Positions 19,391-26,969 of a DNA stretch of 64,000 nt are shown piece after piece. The position numbers and the translations under genes were made by a program. Every line of letters starts with the position of its first letter. Position 1 is the first letter of the stretch. Under the pieces are notes generated by a model, which searched no databases, was not told the DNA's origin, and saw nothing but the letters and a program-made list of their open reading frames with translations. Origin of the DNA: Pseudomonadales bacterium (GTDB lineage: Bacteria > Pseudomonadota > Gammaproteobacteria > Pseudomonadales > Pseudohongiellaceae); contig JALRBQ010000013.1 of the NCBI GenBank assembly GCA_023257655.1, positions 1-64,000 on the forward strand, in the 5' to 3' direction.

Positions 19391-19580
19391 TTTTGTTTTT
19401 ACTGTTCTTTCTGTTCTTGCTGTTATTTCTGTTCTTGCTGTTCTTTCTCTTCTATCTTTTCTTTTTTCTGTTCTTTCTGTTCTTTCTGTTCTTTCTGTTT
19501 TTCCTGGTTTTCTGCTTTTGGTTCTTCTTCTAACTCTTCTTCTAATTCTTCTTCTAATTCTTCTTGTAGTTTTACTTTGT
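19391..19580. repeat. Polypurine/polypyrimidine tract with 9-bp and 12-bp tandem repeats
   Basis: About 190 bp are almost entirely pyrimidine on the plus strand apart from regularly spaced G. The first part is built from degenerate copies of CTGTTCTTT (9 bp) and the second from TTCTTCTTCTAA (12 bp). Both periods are multiples of three. Read on the minus strand in one frame they give E-E-E-L and K-E-Q repeats, but this frame has no ATG, GTG or TTG start and is closed by TAA. It lies upstream of the DnaT-like gene, in the 441-nt gap 19317-19757. The rest of that gap shows nothing recognisable. Confidence 0.85.
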
Positions 19581-19757
19581 GAACAACTGGAGTAGCGGGC
19601 GGGAGCCGGATGCGCGGTCTCAGGATCCCGATCGCGCAGAGGGGAATGCTAACACAGGAGCGGAATGAGACCTATGCAAAAGCTTGGAATCACCAAATAA
19701 CTGTGGGATAAACGCAGTACACACTCGATTCAAATCCATCGACAAAAACTATACACA

Positions 19758-20657
19758 ATGTATCAACAGTTTATTGACGAGTTTATCGCGCAGGAAGACT
19801 TGCCCGAGTCCTATTGTGACGATATCGCGGACTGGTTCCTGCCGCTGGTCCCGGAACTTGTCGCCTGTCGGCGTCGCACTCCTGACAAGCCTCTCCTGAT
19901 TGGCGTCAATGGAGCACAGGGCACTGGCAAGTCTACGCTGGCACATCTTCTCACCGGACTCTTGCAGGGAATGGGCCAGCATGCGGTCGCTCTGTCCCTC
20001 GATGATTTCTACCTGACCAAGGCCGAACGCACCCGACTGAGTCAGGACATCCACCCGTTGCTGGCGTGCCGCGGTGTACCGGGCACACACGATGTCAGGC
20101 TGGCGAGTCAGACACTCGACAAGTTGCTTGCGGCGGGGCCCGGCGACCTGGTGCACCTGCCGGGCTTCGACAAGGGCGCCGACGACCGGCTGCCCGAGTC
20201 GCAGTGGTCCCTCGTAAGCGGCCCTCTGGACATAATCTTCTTCGAGGGCTGGTGCGTCGGCGCGACGCCACAGGCCGACGGGGAATTGCTGATGCCGATG
20301 AATACCCTGGAGAAAACCGAAGACCAGGACGGGAGATGGCGCCACTTTGTTAACGAGGCGCTGTCACTGGGCTATCAGTCACTGTTCGCTCGCCTGAACC
20401 TGCTGCTGGTCCTGCAGGCACCGGATTTCGAGCAGGTCTACGCGTGGCGCGGTCATCAGGAATTACAGATGCAGCGCAAGCGTGGGGACAGGGAAATCGG
20501 CTTCAATGCCCTGGAGCTGGTGCGCTTCATCCAGCATTTCGAGCGCTTGACCCGGCATTGTCTGCATACCCTGCCCGTCAATGCCGACGTCGTGTTCTAC
20601 CTGGACAATGATCACCGTGTCACGCAGCGATCCAGCGGGCTCACGCATCGCCTGTAA
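19758..20657 (+). CDS. P-loop kinase, D-glycerate 3-kinase-like
   Basis: This 299-residue protein belongs to the phosphoribulokinase/uridine-kinase-like group, close to plant-type D-glycerate 3-kinase and yeast Tda10. Walker A is GVNGAQGTGKSTLAHLL near residue 49. Next come LSLDDFYLTKAERTRL and HPLLACRGVPGTHDV, the family-specific lid and substrate region, then IIFFEGWCVGA. The probable reaction is ATP-dependent phosphorylation of glycerate or a similar small acid. It is monocistronic. Its end overlaps the convergent permease gene by 17 nt. Substrate is not proven by sequence alone. Confidence 0.78.
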   Translation: MYQQFIDEFIAQEDLPESYCDDIADWFLPLVPELVACRRRTPDKPLLIGVNGAQGTGKSTLAHLLTGLLQGMGQHAVALSLDDFYLTKAERTRLSQDIHPLLACRGVPGTHDVRLASQTLDKLLAAGPGDLVHLPGFDKGADDRLPESQWSLVSGPLDIIFFEGWCVGATPQADGELLMPMNTLEKTEDQDGRWRHFVNEALSLGYQSLFARLNLLLVLQAPDFEQVYAWRGHQELQMQRKRGDREIGFNALELVRFIQHFERLTRHCLHTLPVNADVVFYLDNDHRVTQRSSGLTHRL

Positions 20658-21702
20658 CAGCGCGCCCACCCTGGAAGCGTGAGCGCCACAGCGGCCGCAG
20701 CCAGACGCGGGCAATCAACAACAGCAGAATAACCGCGGCGAGTTGTCGCCAGAGTGCCATATCCATACCCTGCTGCACCATCGCCAGCTGCAGATCCCAG
20801 CCGTAGTAGTTAAACAGGCCGTTCAGTGCCAGCCCACAGGCGATCGCGCTGCCGATGACGCCAACCAGATAAGCGGCCAGCGACCGATTACCGAGTTGTG
20901 CCCGGATCACCCCCATCGTCGCGATGTTGGTGGCAGGACCGGTGAGCATGAAGACGAGCGCGGCACCCGGAGAGACGCCGGCGAATAACAGGCTCGCGGC
21001 CAACGGCGTCGAGGCTGTCGCACAGATGTACATGGGGAGACCCACCAGCACCATGACAAGCATCGCCGCCACCCCATTGCCCCACTCCAGAAAGAACGAC
21101 TGCGGCACTACGGCCGTCACCAGTGAGGCACCGACCAGTCCGATGACCAGCCATTTCGCCGTATCGGCGATCATATTGTCAAAGCCGTAACGAATCGCAC
21201 CAAGCAGACGCTGAGAGAGGCTTTCCTGCGGAGGGGGTGCCGCACAGGTCTTGCCGCTGCAACACGCGGATTTCGTCGCCACCTCCGGCACCGGTTCGGT
21301 TTCCCGATCGAACCCATTGACGAGGATGCCGGCAACGACGGCACTCAGCAAGGCTGCAACCGGGCGCGCGATGGCGAAAACAGGACCCAACACGGCGTAA
21401 GAGAAAGAGATGGAATCGACACCGGTTTCCGGTGTTGCCACCAAAAAAGATGACGTGGCGCCTTTGGAAGCACCCGCCTTGCGTACAGCCAGCGCCGTGG
21501 GAATAACTCCACAGGAGCACAGCGGCAGGGGCGCGCCGATGATTGCCCCCTTGACGATGGAGAGCAGGCCGGGTGTTGCGAGTTGCTTCTGCACCCAGGA
21601 AGAAGGAATCAGTTGTTTGATGATTCCCGCGAGCAGAAACCCCAGAAGCAACCACGGTGCACTCTCCACTACCATCTCCCAGAAGACGCTTAACAGGCTC
21701 AT
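20641..21702 (-). CDS. SO_0444-family Cu/Zn efflux permease
   Basis: The 353-residue integral membrane protein has eight to ten predicted hydrophobic segments and belongs to the DUF318/ArsP-like permease group. Its signature is GAIIGAPLPLCSCGVIPTAL (CSCG motif), repeated as VGLPMYICATASTPLAASL and FMLTGPATNIATMGV. A cysteine-rich cytoplasmic loop, SACCSGKTCAAPPP (about residues 144-157), could bind soft metals. The start ATG overlaps the stop of the ZntR-like regulator gene (ATGA), so the two form an operon and the substrate is probably a metal ion. Confidence 0.83.
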   Translation of the reverse strand: MSLLSVFWEMVVESAPWLLLGFLLAGIIKQLIPSSWVQKQLATPGLLSIVKGAIIGAPLPLCSCGVIPTALAVRKAGASKGATSSFLVATPETGVDSISFSYAVLGPVFAIARPVAALLSAVVAGILVNGFDRETEPVPEVATKSACCSGKTCAAPPPQESLSQRLLGAIRYGFDNMIADTAKWLVIGLVGASLVTAVVPQSFFLEWGNGVAAMLVMVLVGLPMYICATASTPLAASLLFAGVSPGAALVFMLTGPATNIATMGVIRAQLGNRSLAAYLVGVIGSAIACGLALNGLFNYYGWDLQLAMVQQGMDMALWRQLAAVILLLLIARVWLRPLWRSRFQGGRAVTGDA

Positions 21703-22145
21703 GAGGCTTTCCTCTTATGGGTATGGGCGTTTGTGTCTCGCACGGTCCCCGCATCCAGTGCTTCCATGATCGAACAATGGGTCGCGCTTTCCGGACCTCC
21801 GCAACAGCTGTCGAGCAGAATCTCCAGTGTGCGCTGCATCGATTGCAGCTCGGTGATCTTGGCGCTGACTTCCTTCAGTTTCGCCTGGGTGATGTCGGTA
21901 ACTTCCTGACAGGTGTGGCTGCGCTTATCCAGTCGAATCGACAACAACATCCCGATGTCTTCGAGCGAGAAGCCAATGCTGCGCGCGGCCTTCACAAACT
22001 CAACGCGCTTGATGTCGCTCGTATTGTAGTACCGGTAGCCGGAATCACTGCGGCTGCTGGCCTGGATCAGGCCATGCTTCTCGTAGAAGCGCAGAGTGTG
22101 GGGTGTAAGCCCGGTACAGGCTGACAATTCGCTGATCTTGAGCAC
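21699..22145 (-). CDS. MerR-family, ZntR-like metal-responsive regulator
   Basis: The protein (148 residues from GTG at 22145) has a MerR helix-turn-helix, LKISELSACTGLTPHTLRFYEKHGLI, and a dimerisation helix. The metal loop holds the ZntR ligands: cysteine in SHTCQEV and the C-terminal CCGG-x5-HCSIMEAL cluster. I chose the GTG because GAGGT lies 5 nt upstream and the longer ATG at 22238 is inside the promoter described separately. Expected ligand is zinc or a related divalent metal. It is followed without a gap by the efflux permease gene, which it presumably controls together with itself. Confidence 0.86.
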   Translation of the reverse strand: MLKISELSACTGLTPHTLRFYEKHGLIQASSRSDSGYRYYNTSDIKRVEFVKAARSIGFSLEDIGMLLSIRLDKRSHTCQEVTDITQAKLKEVSAKITELQSMQRTLEILLDSCCGGPESATHCSIMEALDAGTVRDTNAHTHKRKAS

Positions 22146-22206
22146 GCTGGACCTCGCAGTGACAGCCACCATCGGCGGGAAGGTGGATTTGGATTGACGA
22201 GGTCGC

Positions 22207-22238
22207 ATTATAAACCTTAGAGCCAGGTCTAAGGTCAA
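22207..22238 (-). promoter_or_regulatory. MerR-type promoter and operator of the zntR-like/permease operon
   Basis: On the minus strand a -35 TTGACC (22233-22238) and a -10 TATAAT (22207-22212) are separated by 20 nt, the long spacer typical of MerR-activated promoters. The spacer holds a perfect inverted repeat ACCTTAGA-N6-TCTAAGGT (22214-22235). The predicted start of transcription is near 22200, about 55 nt before the GTG start of the regulator. Confidence 0.88.
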
Positions 22239-22268
22239 GCCCGGTTTTTAAGGGGTCACCGTAGCGCG

Positions 22269-22940
22269 TTACGACTTGGCTCTGAACACGCGGGTCAGCC
22301 AGGCGCCAATGTCCACAATCTCCGCGGGGCACACCGCATGCTCCATCGGGTAGCTATGGAATTCCGGCGCGAAGCCTCGCTCCTGGAGCGTCGCCTCACT
22401 GCGACGACCAAGCAATTCCGGCACCACAGTGTCGCGATTGCCATGACAGATCAGCACCGGCAGCCGATGCTGGACCGGATCGATGCGAATACTTGCCGCC
22501 GTGGCGAAATAGGTGGACAGGGCCATGATGCCACCCAGTCGTTGCGGATAGGTGAGCCCGGCCTGAAAGGCCACAGCGCCACCCTGGGAGAAGCCGGCGA
22601 TGACGATGCGCTCTGGAGCGATGCCGCGTTCGATCTCGCGGGCGATGAGATCGTGGACCCAGCTCGCGGATTGAAGTAATTGTGCCTCGTCGACATGCCT
22701 GTCGATATCGAGCATCTTGATGTCGTACCAGGCCGGCATGACATACCCACTATTAATAGTCACAGGAATCGACGGCGCGTGAGGAAACACAAAGCGGATA
22801 CCGAATGCGGTTGGCAGCTCTAGCTGCGGCACGATGGGCGCGAAGTCATTGCCGTCGGCACCGAGCCCGTGCAACCAGATCACTGAGGCAGTGACTGTGA
22901 CCCCGTGTGGTGATTCCATTTCAACTGCTGGCAAATACTG
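22269..22940 (-). CDS. Carboxylesterase / lysophospholipase (alpha/beta hydrolase)
   Basis: This 223-residue protein belongs to the phospholipase/carboxylesterase (EstB, acyl-protein thioesterase-like) family. Evidence: VIWLHGLGADGNDFAPIV, the nucleophile elbow AGFSQGGAVAFQAG (Ser near residue 117), and the late LICHGNRDTVVPELLG with Asp and the YPMEHAVC segment with the catalytic His. It is cytoplasmic, with no signal peptide. I set the start at the ATG preceded by AAGGAAGGG, giving the family's normal length. It probably hydrolyses short-chain esters or acylglycerols. Confidence 0.88.
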   Translation of the reverse strand, partial: QYLPAVEMESPHGVTVTASVIWLHGLGADGNDFAPIVPQLELPTAFGIRFVFPHAPSIPVTINSGYVMPAWYDIKMLDIDRHVDEAQLLQSASWVHDLIAREIERGIAPERIVIAGFSQGGAVAFQAGLTYPQRLGGIMALSTYFATAASIRIDPVQHRLPVLICHGNRDTVVPELLGRRSEATLQERGFAPEFHSYPMEHAVCPAEIVDIGAWLTRVFRAKS

Positions 22941-23150
22941 CATGCGTCCCTTCCTTTGTTGACTCTGTTGACTCTGAGTTCTCGCTTTGATTGGTGACAA
23001 GCTCACTAGCACCCGTGGCAGTCTGTGACCGCTGGCTGCACCCCATTGTGATGGTTAGTTGACCTGACACGCAAGTTCCGCGACGAGCGACGACCTCAGG
23101 TTGGTCAAACGACGAACCACATACTCTCAAGGTATAGCCAGGCCTCGTCG

Positions 23151-23167
23151 CGCACAAATAAGGTGCG
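23151..23167. promoter_or_regulatory. Putative NtrC-type enhancer site
   Basis: CGCAC-AAATAAG-GTGCG is a perfect inverted repeat whose core GCAC-N7-GTGC matches the known NtrC binding consensus. It is centred about 92 bp upstream of the -24 GG of a sigma-54-like promoter, the usual enhancer distance. Binding by NtrC itself is inference, since other sigma-54 activators use different sites. Confidence 0.55.
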
Positions 23168-23248
23168 TGGTGAATCAAATTGAGGCTATCAGCCATCGCG
23201 TTTTCACCAGGGACTGCCAGAAAGCCAGAGATTTGGGCGGCCTCACAG

Positions 23249-23265
23249 TTGGCACAGGACATGCA
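23249..23265 (+). promoter_or_regulatory. Sigma-54 (RpoN) promoter
   Basis: TTGGCAC-AGGAC-ATGCA matches the RpoN consensus YTGGCAC-N5-TTGCW with one mismatch. GG is at 23251-23252 and GC at 23263-23264, with the invariant 10-nt spacing. Transcription would start near 23275. No protein gene lies downstream on this strand before the terminator at 23370. Confidence 0.68.
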
Positions 23266-23275
23266 TTATTTCTAA

Positions 23276-23406
23276 TAAGCACAGTGGTGATTGCTGCCAT
23301 GCAGAACTGATCTCTCCCTCAGTCCCTGCGCAGTTTGGCCTATTCGCCACTGGGTCGATGGGTGATGATGCCCGCGCAGTGAGAAATCCTGCGCGGGCTT
23401 TTTTTT
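23276..23406 (+). ncRNA. Candidate sigma-54-dependent small RNA
   Basis: The interval of about 130 nt runs from the predicted RpoN start to an excellent intrinsic terminator, with no credible protein gene on either strand. Near the 5' end is a small CTGC-cat-GCAG hairpin, and CTCTCCCTC at 23312-23320 could pair with ribosome-binding sites. It does not match a family I recognise (no tRNA, 6S, tmRNA or SRP features). Pseudomonas NrsZ and CrcZ show that RpoN-driven sRNAs exist, but homology here is not claimed. The flanking 22941-23435 gap holds nothing else convincing. Confidence 0.6.
23370..23406 (+). terminator. Strong rho-independent terminator
   Basis: A perfect 10-bp GC-rich stem GCCCGCGCAG / CTGCGCGGGC (23370-23379 and 23389-23398) with a 9-nt loop is followed by eight T. 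The direction is plus. The next genes downstream are on the minus strand, so it can only end a transcript starting in the 22941-23369 gap. Confidence 0.93.
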
Positions 23407-23435
23407 GCACCGCCACCCGTCAGCAATTCACAGTC

Positions 23436-23909
23436 TCAAATACATTGAGTGTGAAGCGGCAAATACACATCCGTAATGGCGTCGCTCGCCTTCACTGTCG
23501 GACCGACATTCACGTAGTGAAAAATAATCGGGGCACCAGAAACAGTCTCGCCACTGCGGGGCAGCCAGTCATACACCAGATACTTCACCGCCTGATTATC
23601 CAATCGCGATCCAATGTCGCGCGCGAGCGCGCAGCGACAGGTCGGGATCGTACTCTCGACGATGCCTAAGGTATTGGGTTCGACTGTTTCATGGATCGAC
23701 AGACAAAAATCGACCCGGTGTTCTGAATCCGGCGCAGTACCCGGCAGATAGTGCAACCCGTAGGTTCGATACCGTTCCTGATCCAGTAATTGGTGCTGCA
23801 ACTTCCATTGCACGAGCTGCAAGACAGTCGCGTGTTCTGTTGCAGGGCTGTCACGGTGAGGCAGCAGCGCCACCCTGGTCTCGGGAAAATTGACCAGCCT
23901 GACTTCCAT
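23436..23909 (-). CDS. GyrI-like / AraC effector-binding domain protein
   Basis: This 157-residue protein is a stand-alone effector-binding domain of the kind found at the C-terminus of some AraC/MerR regulators and in SbmC/GyrI. Supporting features: MEVRLVNFPETRVALLPHRDSPATEH, DFCLSIHETVEP, GRCA-like CRCALARDIGS, and the end DVYLPLHTQ, matching the usual IYLPL end. There is no helix-turn-helix. It may bind small molecules or proteins. It is followed on the minus strand by nothing before the sRNA terminator, and it is preceded by a VOC protein 39 nt upstream. Confidence 0.74.
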   Translation of the reverse strand: MEVRLVNFPETRVALLPHRDSPATEHATVLQLVQWKLQHQLLDQERYRTYGLHYLPGTAPDSEHRVDFCLSIHETVEPNTLGIVESTIPTCRCALARDIGSRLDNQAVKYLVYDWLPRSGETVSGAPIIFHYVNVGPTVKASDAITDVYLPLHTQCI

Positions 23910-23948
23910 GGCCTGTAAACCCTGTCTCTTGTGCTGAATGAGGTGTTG

Positions 23949-24413
23949 CTACTGGCGCAGCAGCAACTCGATGGGATTGCCTTCCGGGTCCGCCACCATG
24001 GCATACACGAGACCTTCACCGGAAGTGTTCGGCGTTCCACCCTTACCGCCTTCTGCAACGACGGCCGCGATGGCCGCATCCATGTCAGGCACTTCGAGAA
24101 TCAATGCGGCCATGGACGGTGGCGGTGCCGTGCGATCGCGTTTCGTGGCAATCACAATGGGTGTGGAGTGGGCGGCTCGAGCAAGTTCGGAGCTTGCCCC
24201 GGTATTGATCACGATCTCCTTGAAAGTCGCCGTGTCCACAGGCCGACGTGTTTCGGACATGCCGAAGGCAGTCTCGTAGAAACGCGCGAGCGCTTCGACA
24301 TCCACCGCGAGTACCCGTATCGACCGCACTTCGATGCCCGTGCCCTGAGCGAATACCGGCATCGACAGGATCACGCCCAAACTCAGTACTGTGGCTTTTA
24401 TTAGCGTCTTCAT
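23949..24413 (-). CDS. Exported VOC (glyoxalase/bleomycin-resistance) family protein
   Basis: The 154-residue protein combines a signal peptide (about residues 1-22, ending VFAQ) with one vicinal-oxygen-chelate domain. Markers are VEVDALARFYETAFGMSE-like wording (DVEALARFYETAFGM), LILEVPDMDAAIAAV and the end MVADPEGNPIELLL, where the last Glu is a usual metal ligand. Most VOC proteins are cytoplasmic, so export is a notable feature. The substrate is unknown. Confidence 0.8.
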   Translation of the reverse strand: MKTLIKATVLSLGVILSMPVFAQGTGIEVRSIRVLAVDVEALARFYETAFGMSETRRPVDTATFKEIVINTGASSELARAAHSTPIVIATKRDRTAPPPSMAALILEVPDMDAAIAAVVAEGGKGGTPNTSGEGLVYAMVADPEGNPIELLLRQ

Positions 24414-24478
24414 CGAATCTCTCCGTTGTAGTGTGATTGGTACTGCTATTGCCTCGCCGGCTAACGCCTCCTGGTAAT

Positions 24479-24856
24479 CTACCAGAAACTGTCGTCTTGC
24501 CGTGCTTTCAGAGTCATCACTCTTGCTTTGGCGATCCTGGTGATGAGGGCCTTGGGGATGGGCTTGCTGTAGGGTATTTTCAGGATGCCCCGCGGCGTTA
24601 ACTCATACTCTTTTATGCCTGCACAGTGTTCTTTCATGAGGTGTTCCGAGCACATAAAACCAACGTGCGCCTTGTGTGCCGAGAACGCAAACAGGAAGCG
24701 GGGCTCGACGTAAAACGGATTGCCCCACTTGATGGCCTCTTGCGCTGTGGGCGCAATCCCTTTCAGCAAGACATGGAGTTCCTGCAAATGCGACTTCGCT
24801 ACCGGTGCTGCGGCATCGATGTACTGTGCGATTGTGGTCGGTCGTTTGCTAGCCAT
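24479..24856 (-). CDS. DUF1801 (YdhG-like) family protein
   Basis: The 125-residue protein matches the DUF1801 fold: TTIAQYIDAAAPVAKSHLQELHVLLKGIAPTAQEAIKWGNPFY, then AFSAHKAHVGFM and the C-terminal GILKIPYSKPIPKALITRIAKAR. The family is iron-chaperone/frataxin-like in structure, but its function in bacteria is not established. It is a single gene on the minus strand in a series of small enzymes. Confidence 0.82.
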   Translation of the reverse strand: MASKRPTTIAQYIDAAAPVAKSHLQELHVLLKGIAPTAQEAIKWGNPFYVEPRFLFAFSAHKAHVGFMCSEHLMKEHCAGIKEYELTPRGILKIPYSKPIPKALITRIAKARVMTLKARQDDSFW

Positions 24857-24944
24857 AAGCTCTCCGATGAAACCCTTCGCTGAAACCCATCGATGAAACC
24901 CGTCGATGATCCCCGCGATAAAACCTTCCGACGCAACCCTGCGA

Positions 24945-25307
24945 TCAGTCCCTCAGTTTGCCACCAAAGGCGATGCGACCTGCCGCCGGTGGCTCGACAC
25001 GAATATGTACGCTCTCGGCACCGCGTTCACACGCGTCACCTATCGCCTGGGCCAGCTCGCGTAATTGCGCGGCGAGCGCGGCACCGGTGGCAGGTTTGGC
25101 GAGGGTGAGCAAGACAAACACGGGCAATGCTTCGATAAGGCCGCCATTCTCGGCATACTGTTCTGGCGGCAGGTAATGCAGACGCACCCAGGTACCCTGC
25201 GGCGCAGAACCAAGCACTGCCCCGGCCGTATCGGCAATGCGTCTGGCGAGCGGAGGATTGGTCGTGGCGGCCGGGACTCCGACAATTTCTACTTCAAGCA
25301 GGGGCAT
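24945..25307 (-). CDS. Tautomerase-superfamily protein
   Basis: The 120-residue protein starts MPLLEVEIVG, which leaves Pro-1 as a potential catalytic base after Met removal, the hallmark of 4-oxalocrotonate tautomerase-like enzymes. The beta-alpha-beta pattern repeats (ARRIADTAGAVLGSAPQGTWVRLHYLP, then LRELAQAIGDACERGAESVHIRVEP), consistent with a fused two-module monomer. The substrate cannot be told. It lies upstream of the DUF1801 gene on the same strand. Confidence 0.7.
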   Translation of the reverse strand: MPLLEVEIVGVPAATTNPPLARRIADTAGAVLGSAPQGTWVRLHYLPPEQYAENGGLIEALPVFVLLTLAKPATGAALAAQLRELAQAIGDACERGAESVHIRVEPPAAGRIAFGGKLRD

Positions 25308-25383
25308 GGCGCCTCTCTTATTTGCGCTGTTGCGCGGTCAATTCCGTTTTTTGCTTGAGCAAGGGGTAAACCCGATGCGCCTC

Positions 25384-25575
25384 TCAACCCGCGACGCAGG
25401 CCCCGAGAACAATCAGCGCGATGCACAGGTTCTCGACATTCAGCATTGACCAGAATGCCTTTCCTCGCGCCAGCAAGCCATAGCCGCCAAGGCCAATCAT
25501 CAGAACTCCCGGAAATCCCAGAAGTTGGTAGCGCACGAGTTGACGGTCAACTTCCAGAATGGCGTCTGTTTGCAT
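25384..25575 (-). CDS. Small two-helix membrane protein, hypothetical
   Basis: The 63-residue product has two hydrophobic stretches, LLGFPGVLMIGLGGYGLLA (about residues 18-36) and LCIALIVLGACVAG at the C-terminus, with a charged N-terminus. A GAAGAG ribosome site precedes the ATG. I do not recognise the family. The hydrophobic pattern suggests it is real, but coding is not proven. Confidence 0.55.
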   Translation of the reverse strand: MQTDAILEVDRQLVRYQLLGFPGVLMIGLGGYGLLARGKAFWSMLNVENLCIALIVLGACVAG

Positions 25576-25620
25576 GGGCTAGCTCTTCGAACTCGCGCAA
25601 GGAGTTGGTCATTGCTTCGA

Positions 25621-26223
25621 TCAGAAAGAGGTACTGAAGCGGAAATCATAGTAGTGATTGCCGCCTTCGTCAGTGTACTCCGCAAACAGCCTCATTTCAT
25701 GTGCGTGAAGCACAGCCACGTACTGTTCTCTTCCCAGAGATCGGGACGGACGATCCGTGAGCAAATCCTGCCATTCACAACATTGCCAGGGTGACGTAAA
25801 CAGTAACCTGCCGCCAGCATTGAGCCTGGTCGCCATTCTCTCCAGGGCGATTCTCTGAACTTCCGGCTCCAGCAAAAACAGCACGCCAATTGCGAGTATG
25901 GCGTCGAAGCGGCTGTCCAGGAAGCGGGTATTTTCAATCGCTTCGCAGCGCGCCGAAACCGAAGGGAAACGTCTCTGGTATTCCGTCAGCAACACCGCCG
26001 ACGGATCGATGCCATGCACCGTCAATCCTGCATCAATCAAGCTCTGTGTATAAGGTCCTCCGAAACCGCAACCAATATCCAGAATGGATTGCCCGGCCCG
26101 CAGTGATCGGCTCCAGTTCGCCATCGTGGCTACACCGATCTGCATGCTGCGATTCGCAATGAATTCCTGTGCCCTGGCATTCCAACCGTTAGAAAAATCA
26201 CGCTGTAGACTGTTCATGACCAT
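25621..26223 (-). CDS. Class I SAM-dependent methyltransferase
   Basis: The 200-residue protein has the Rossmann SAM motif SILDIGCGFGGPYTQSL (about residues 47-63), the acidic end of beta-2 in VHGIDPSAVL, and motif IV region FDAILAIGVLFLLEP with the later LNAGGRLLFTSP. It is related to small-molecule methyltransferases of the UbiE/Tam type; the substrate is unknown. A second ATG two codons in (MNSLQRD) is an equally good start. Confidence 0.82.
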   Translation of the reverse strand: MVMNSLQRDFSNGWNARAQEFIANRSMQIGVATMANWSRSLRAGQSILDIGCGFGGPYTQSLIDAGLTVHGIDPSAVLLTEYQRRFPSVSARCEAIENTRFLDSRFDAILAIGVLFLLEPEVQRIALERMATRLNAGGRLLFTSPWQCCEWQDLLTDRPSRSLGREQYVAVLHAHEMRLFAEYTDEGGNHYYDFRFSTSF

Positions 26224-26278
26224 ACCGACTGATACTCGCGGTAATCAGAATTTCTTAGCACTGAGGCAGCAGAAAAAC

Positions 26279-26929
26279 TCAGCGCTTATGTGCGTCTGCG
26301 GCGGCGAAATGGGCGAGTTGATCGGCATGCGCCTTGATAAACGCAGGGCGGGAAGTCGCCCGCTCCACATAAGCCTGACAGGCGGGTTGATCCTCCAGCC
26401 CGTTGAATCGGTTGATGAGGCGCAGCACATCGGCTAGCGCGATATCGGCAATGGAAAAAGTGTCTACCACCCACTCGTGCTTCGCAAGCACGGGTTCCAG
26501 ATGTTTCACTCGCGTCTTTACCCAGTCGTCGAAAAACTTCGGGGCCCAGGTATCACCTGTATCACCGAAGAATTTGAATAATGACCAGGGAACACTCGCC
26601 ATCTCCATCGAATTGAGCGCCGCAAACATCCATTCGATAGAAACCAGACGCTTGGCTGGATCACGCGATAGCAGCAGCTCGCTGCACTCGCCGAGATAAA
26701 TCAGGATCGCGCCAGTCTCGAAGATTGTTTTGTCTCCCTCGGTCAGCCACGGAACCTGACCAAAGGGCTGCTTTGCAAAGTGATCTGCCTGTCTGTCCTT
26801 AAAGGGAGTGCTTTCGACCCGGTAGGGTAGGTTCGCCTCTTCCAATGCCCAGCGAATTCGCAGATCACGCACGTAGCCACGGGGCGGTTCAGGCACCCAA
26901 TCGTAGGTTGTCAGTATCAATTCAGGCAT
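26279..26929 (-). CDS. Glutathione S-transferase family protein
   Basis: The 216-residue protein has a thioredoxin-fold N-terminal domain, LILTTYDWVPEPPRGYVRDLRIRWALEEANLPY, with the glutathione-binding QVPWLTEGDKTIFETGAILIYL. A helical C-terminal domain carries the conserved FSIADIALADVL motif (Asp of the N-capping box). The family conjugates or reduces electrophiles with glutathione. I chose the ATG with a GGA site upstream over a TTG 21 nt earlier. Confidence 0.88.
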   Translation of the reverse strand: MPELILTTYDWVPEPPRGYVRDLRIRWALEEANLPYRVESTPFKDRQADHFAKQPFGQVPWLTEGDKTIFETGAILIYLGECSELLLSRDPAKRLVSIEWMFAALNSMEMASVPWSLFKFFGDTGDTWAPKFFDDWVKTRVKHLEPVLAKHEWVVDTFSIADIALADVLRLINRFNGLEDQPACQAYVERATSRPAFIKAHADQLAHFAAADAHKR

Positions 26930-26969
26930 CGGCGTTCCAGGAGTCGACAATCACAAACTGCAATCTGGC

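Noticed and set aside
19391-19580. Possible CRISPR array
   Set aside because: The short units are contiguous tandem repeats without spacers, and no cas gene is present.
19250-19582. Plus-strand reading frame rich in Ser, Phe and Cys across the pyrimidine tract
   Set aside because: Composition is only a result of the repeat; no family resemblance, no ribosome site and it overlaps the start of the DnaT-like gene.
22146-22238. ATG start at 22238 for the MerR-type regulator
   Set aside because: It would place the start codon within the -35 element of its own promoter; the GTG at 22145 has a ribosome site and the normal MerR N-terminus.
22921-23262. Minus-strand 113-residue frame in the sRNA upstream region
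   Set aside because: No ribosome site, no recognisable pattern, and it overlaps the start of the carboxylesterase gene.
23358-23669. Plus-strand frame starting inside the terminator region of the candidate sRNA
   Set aside because: It runs through the terminator stem and T-run and then antisense to the GyrI-like gene; no ribosome site or family match.
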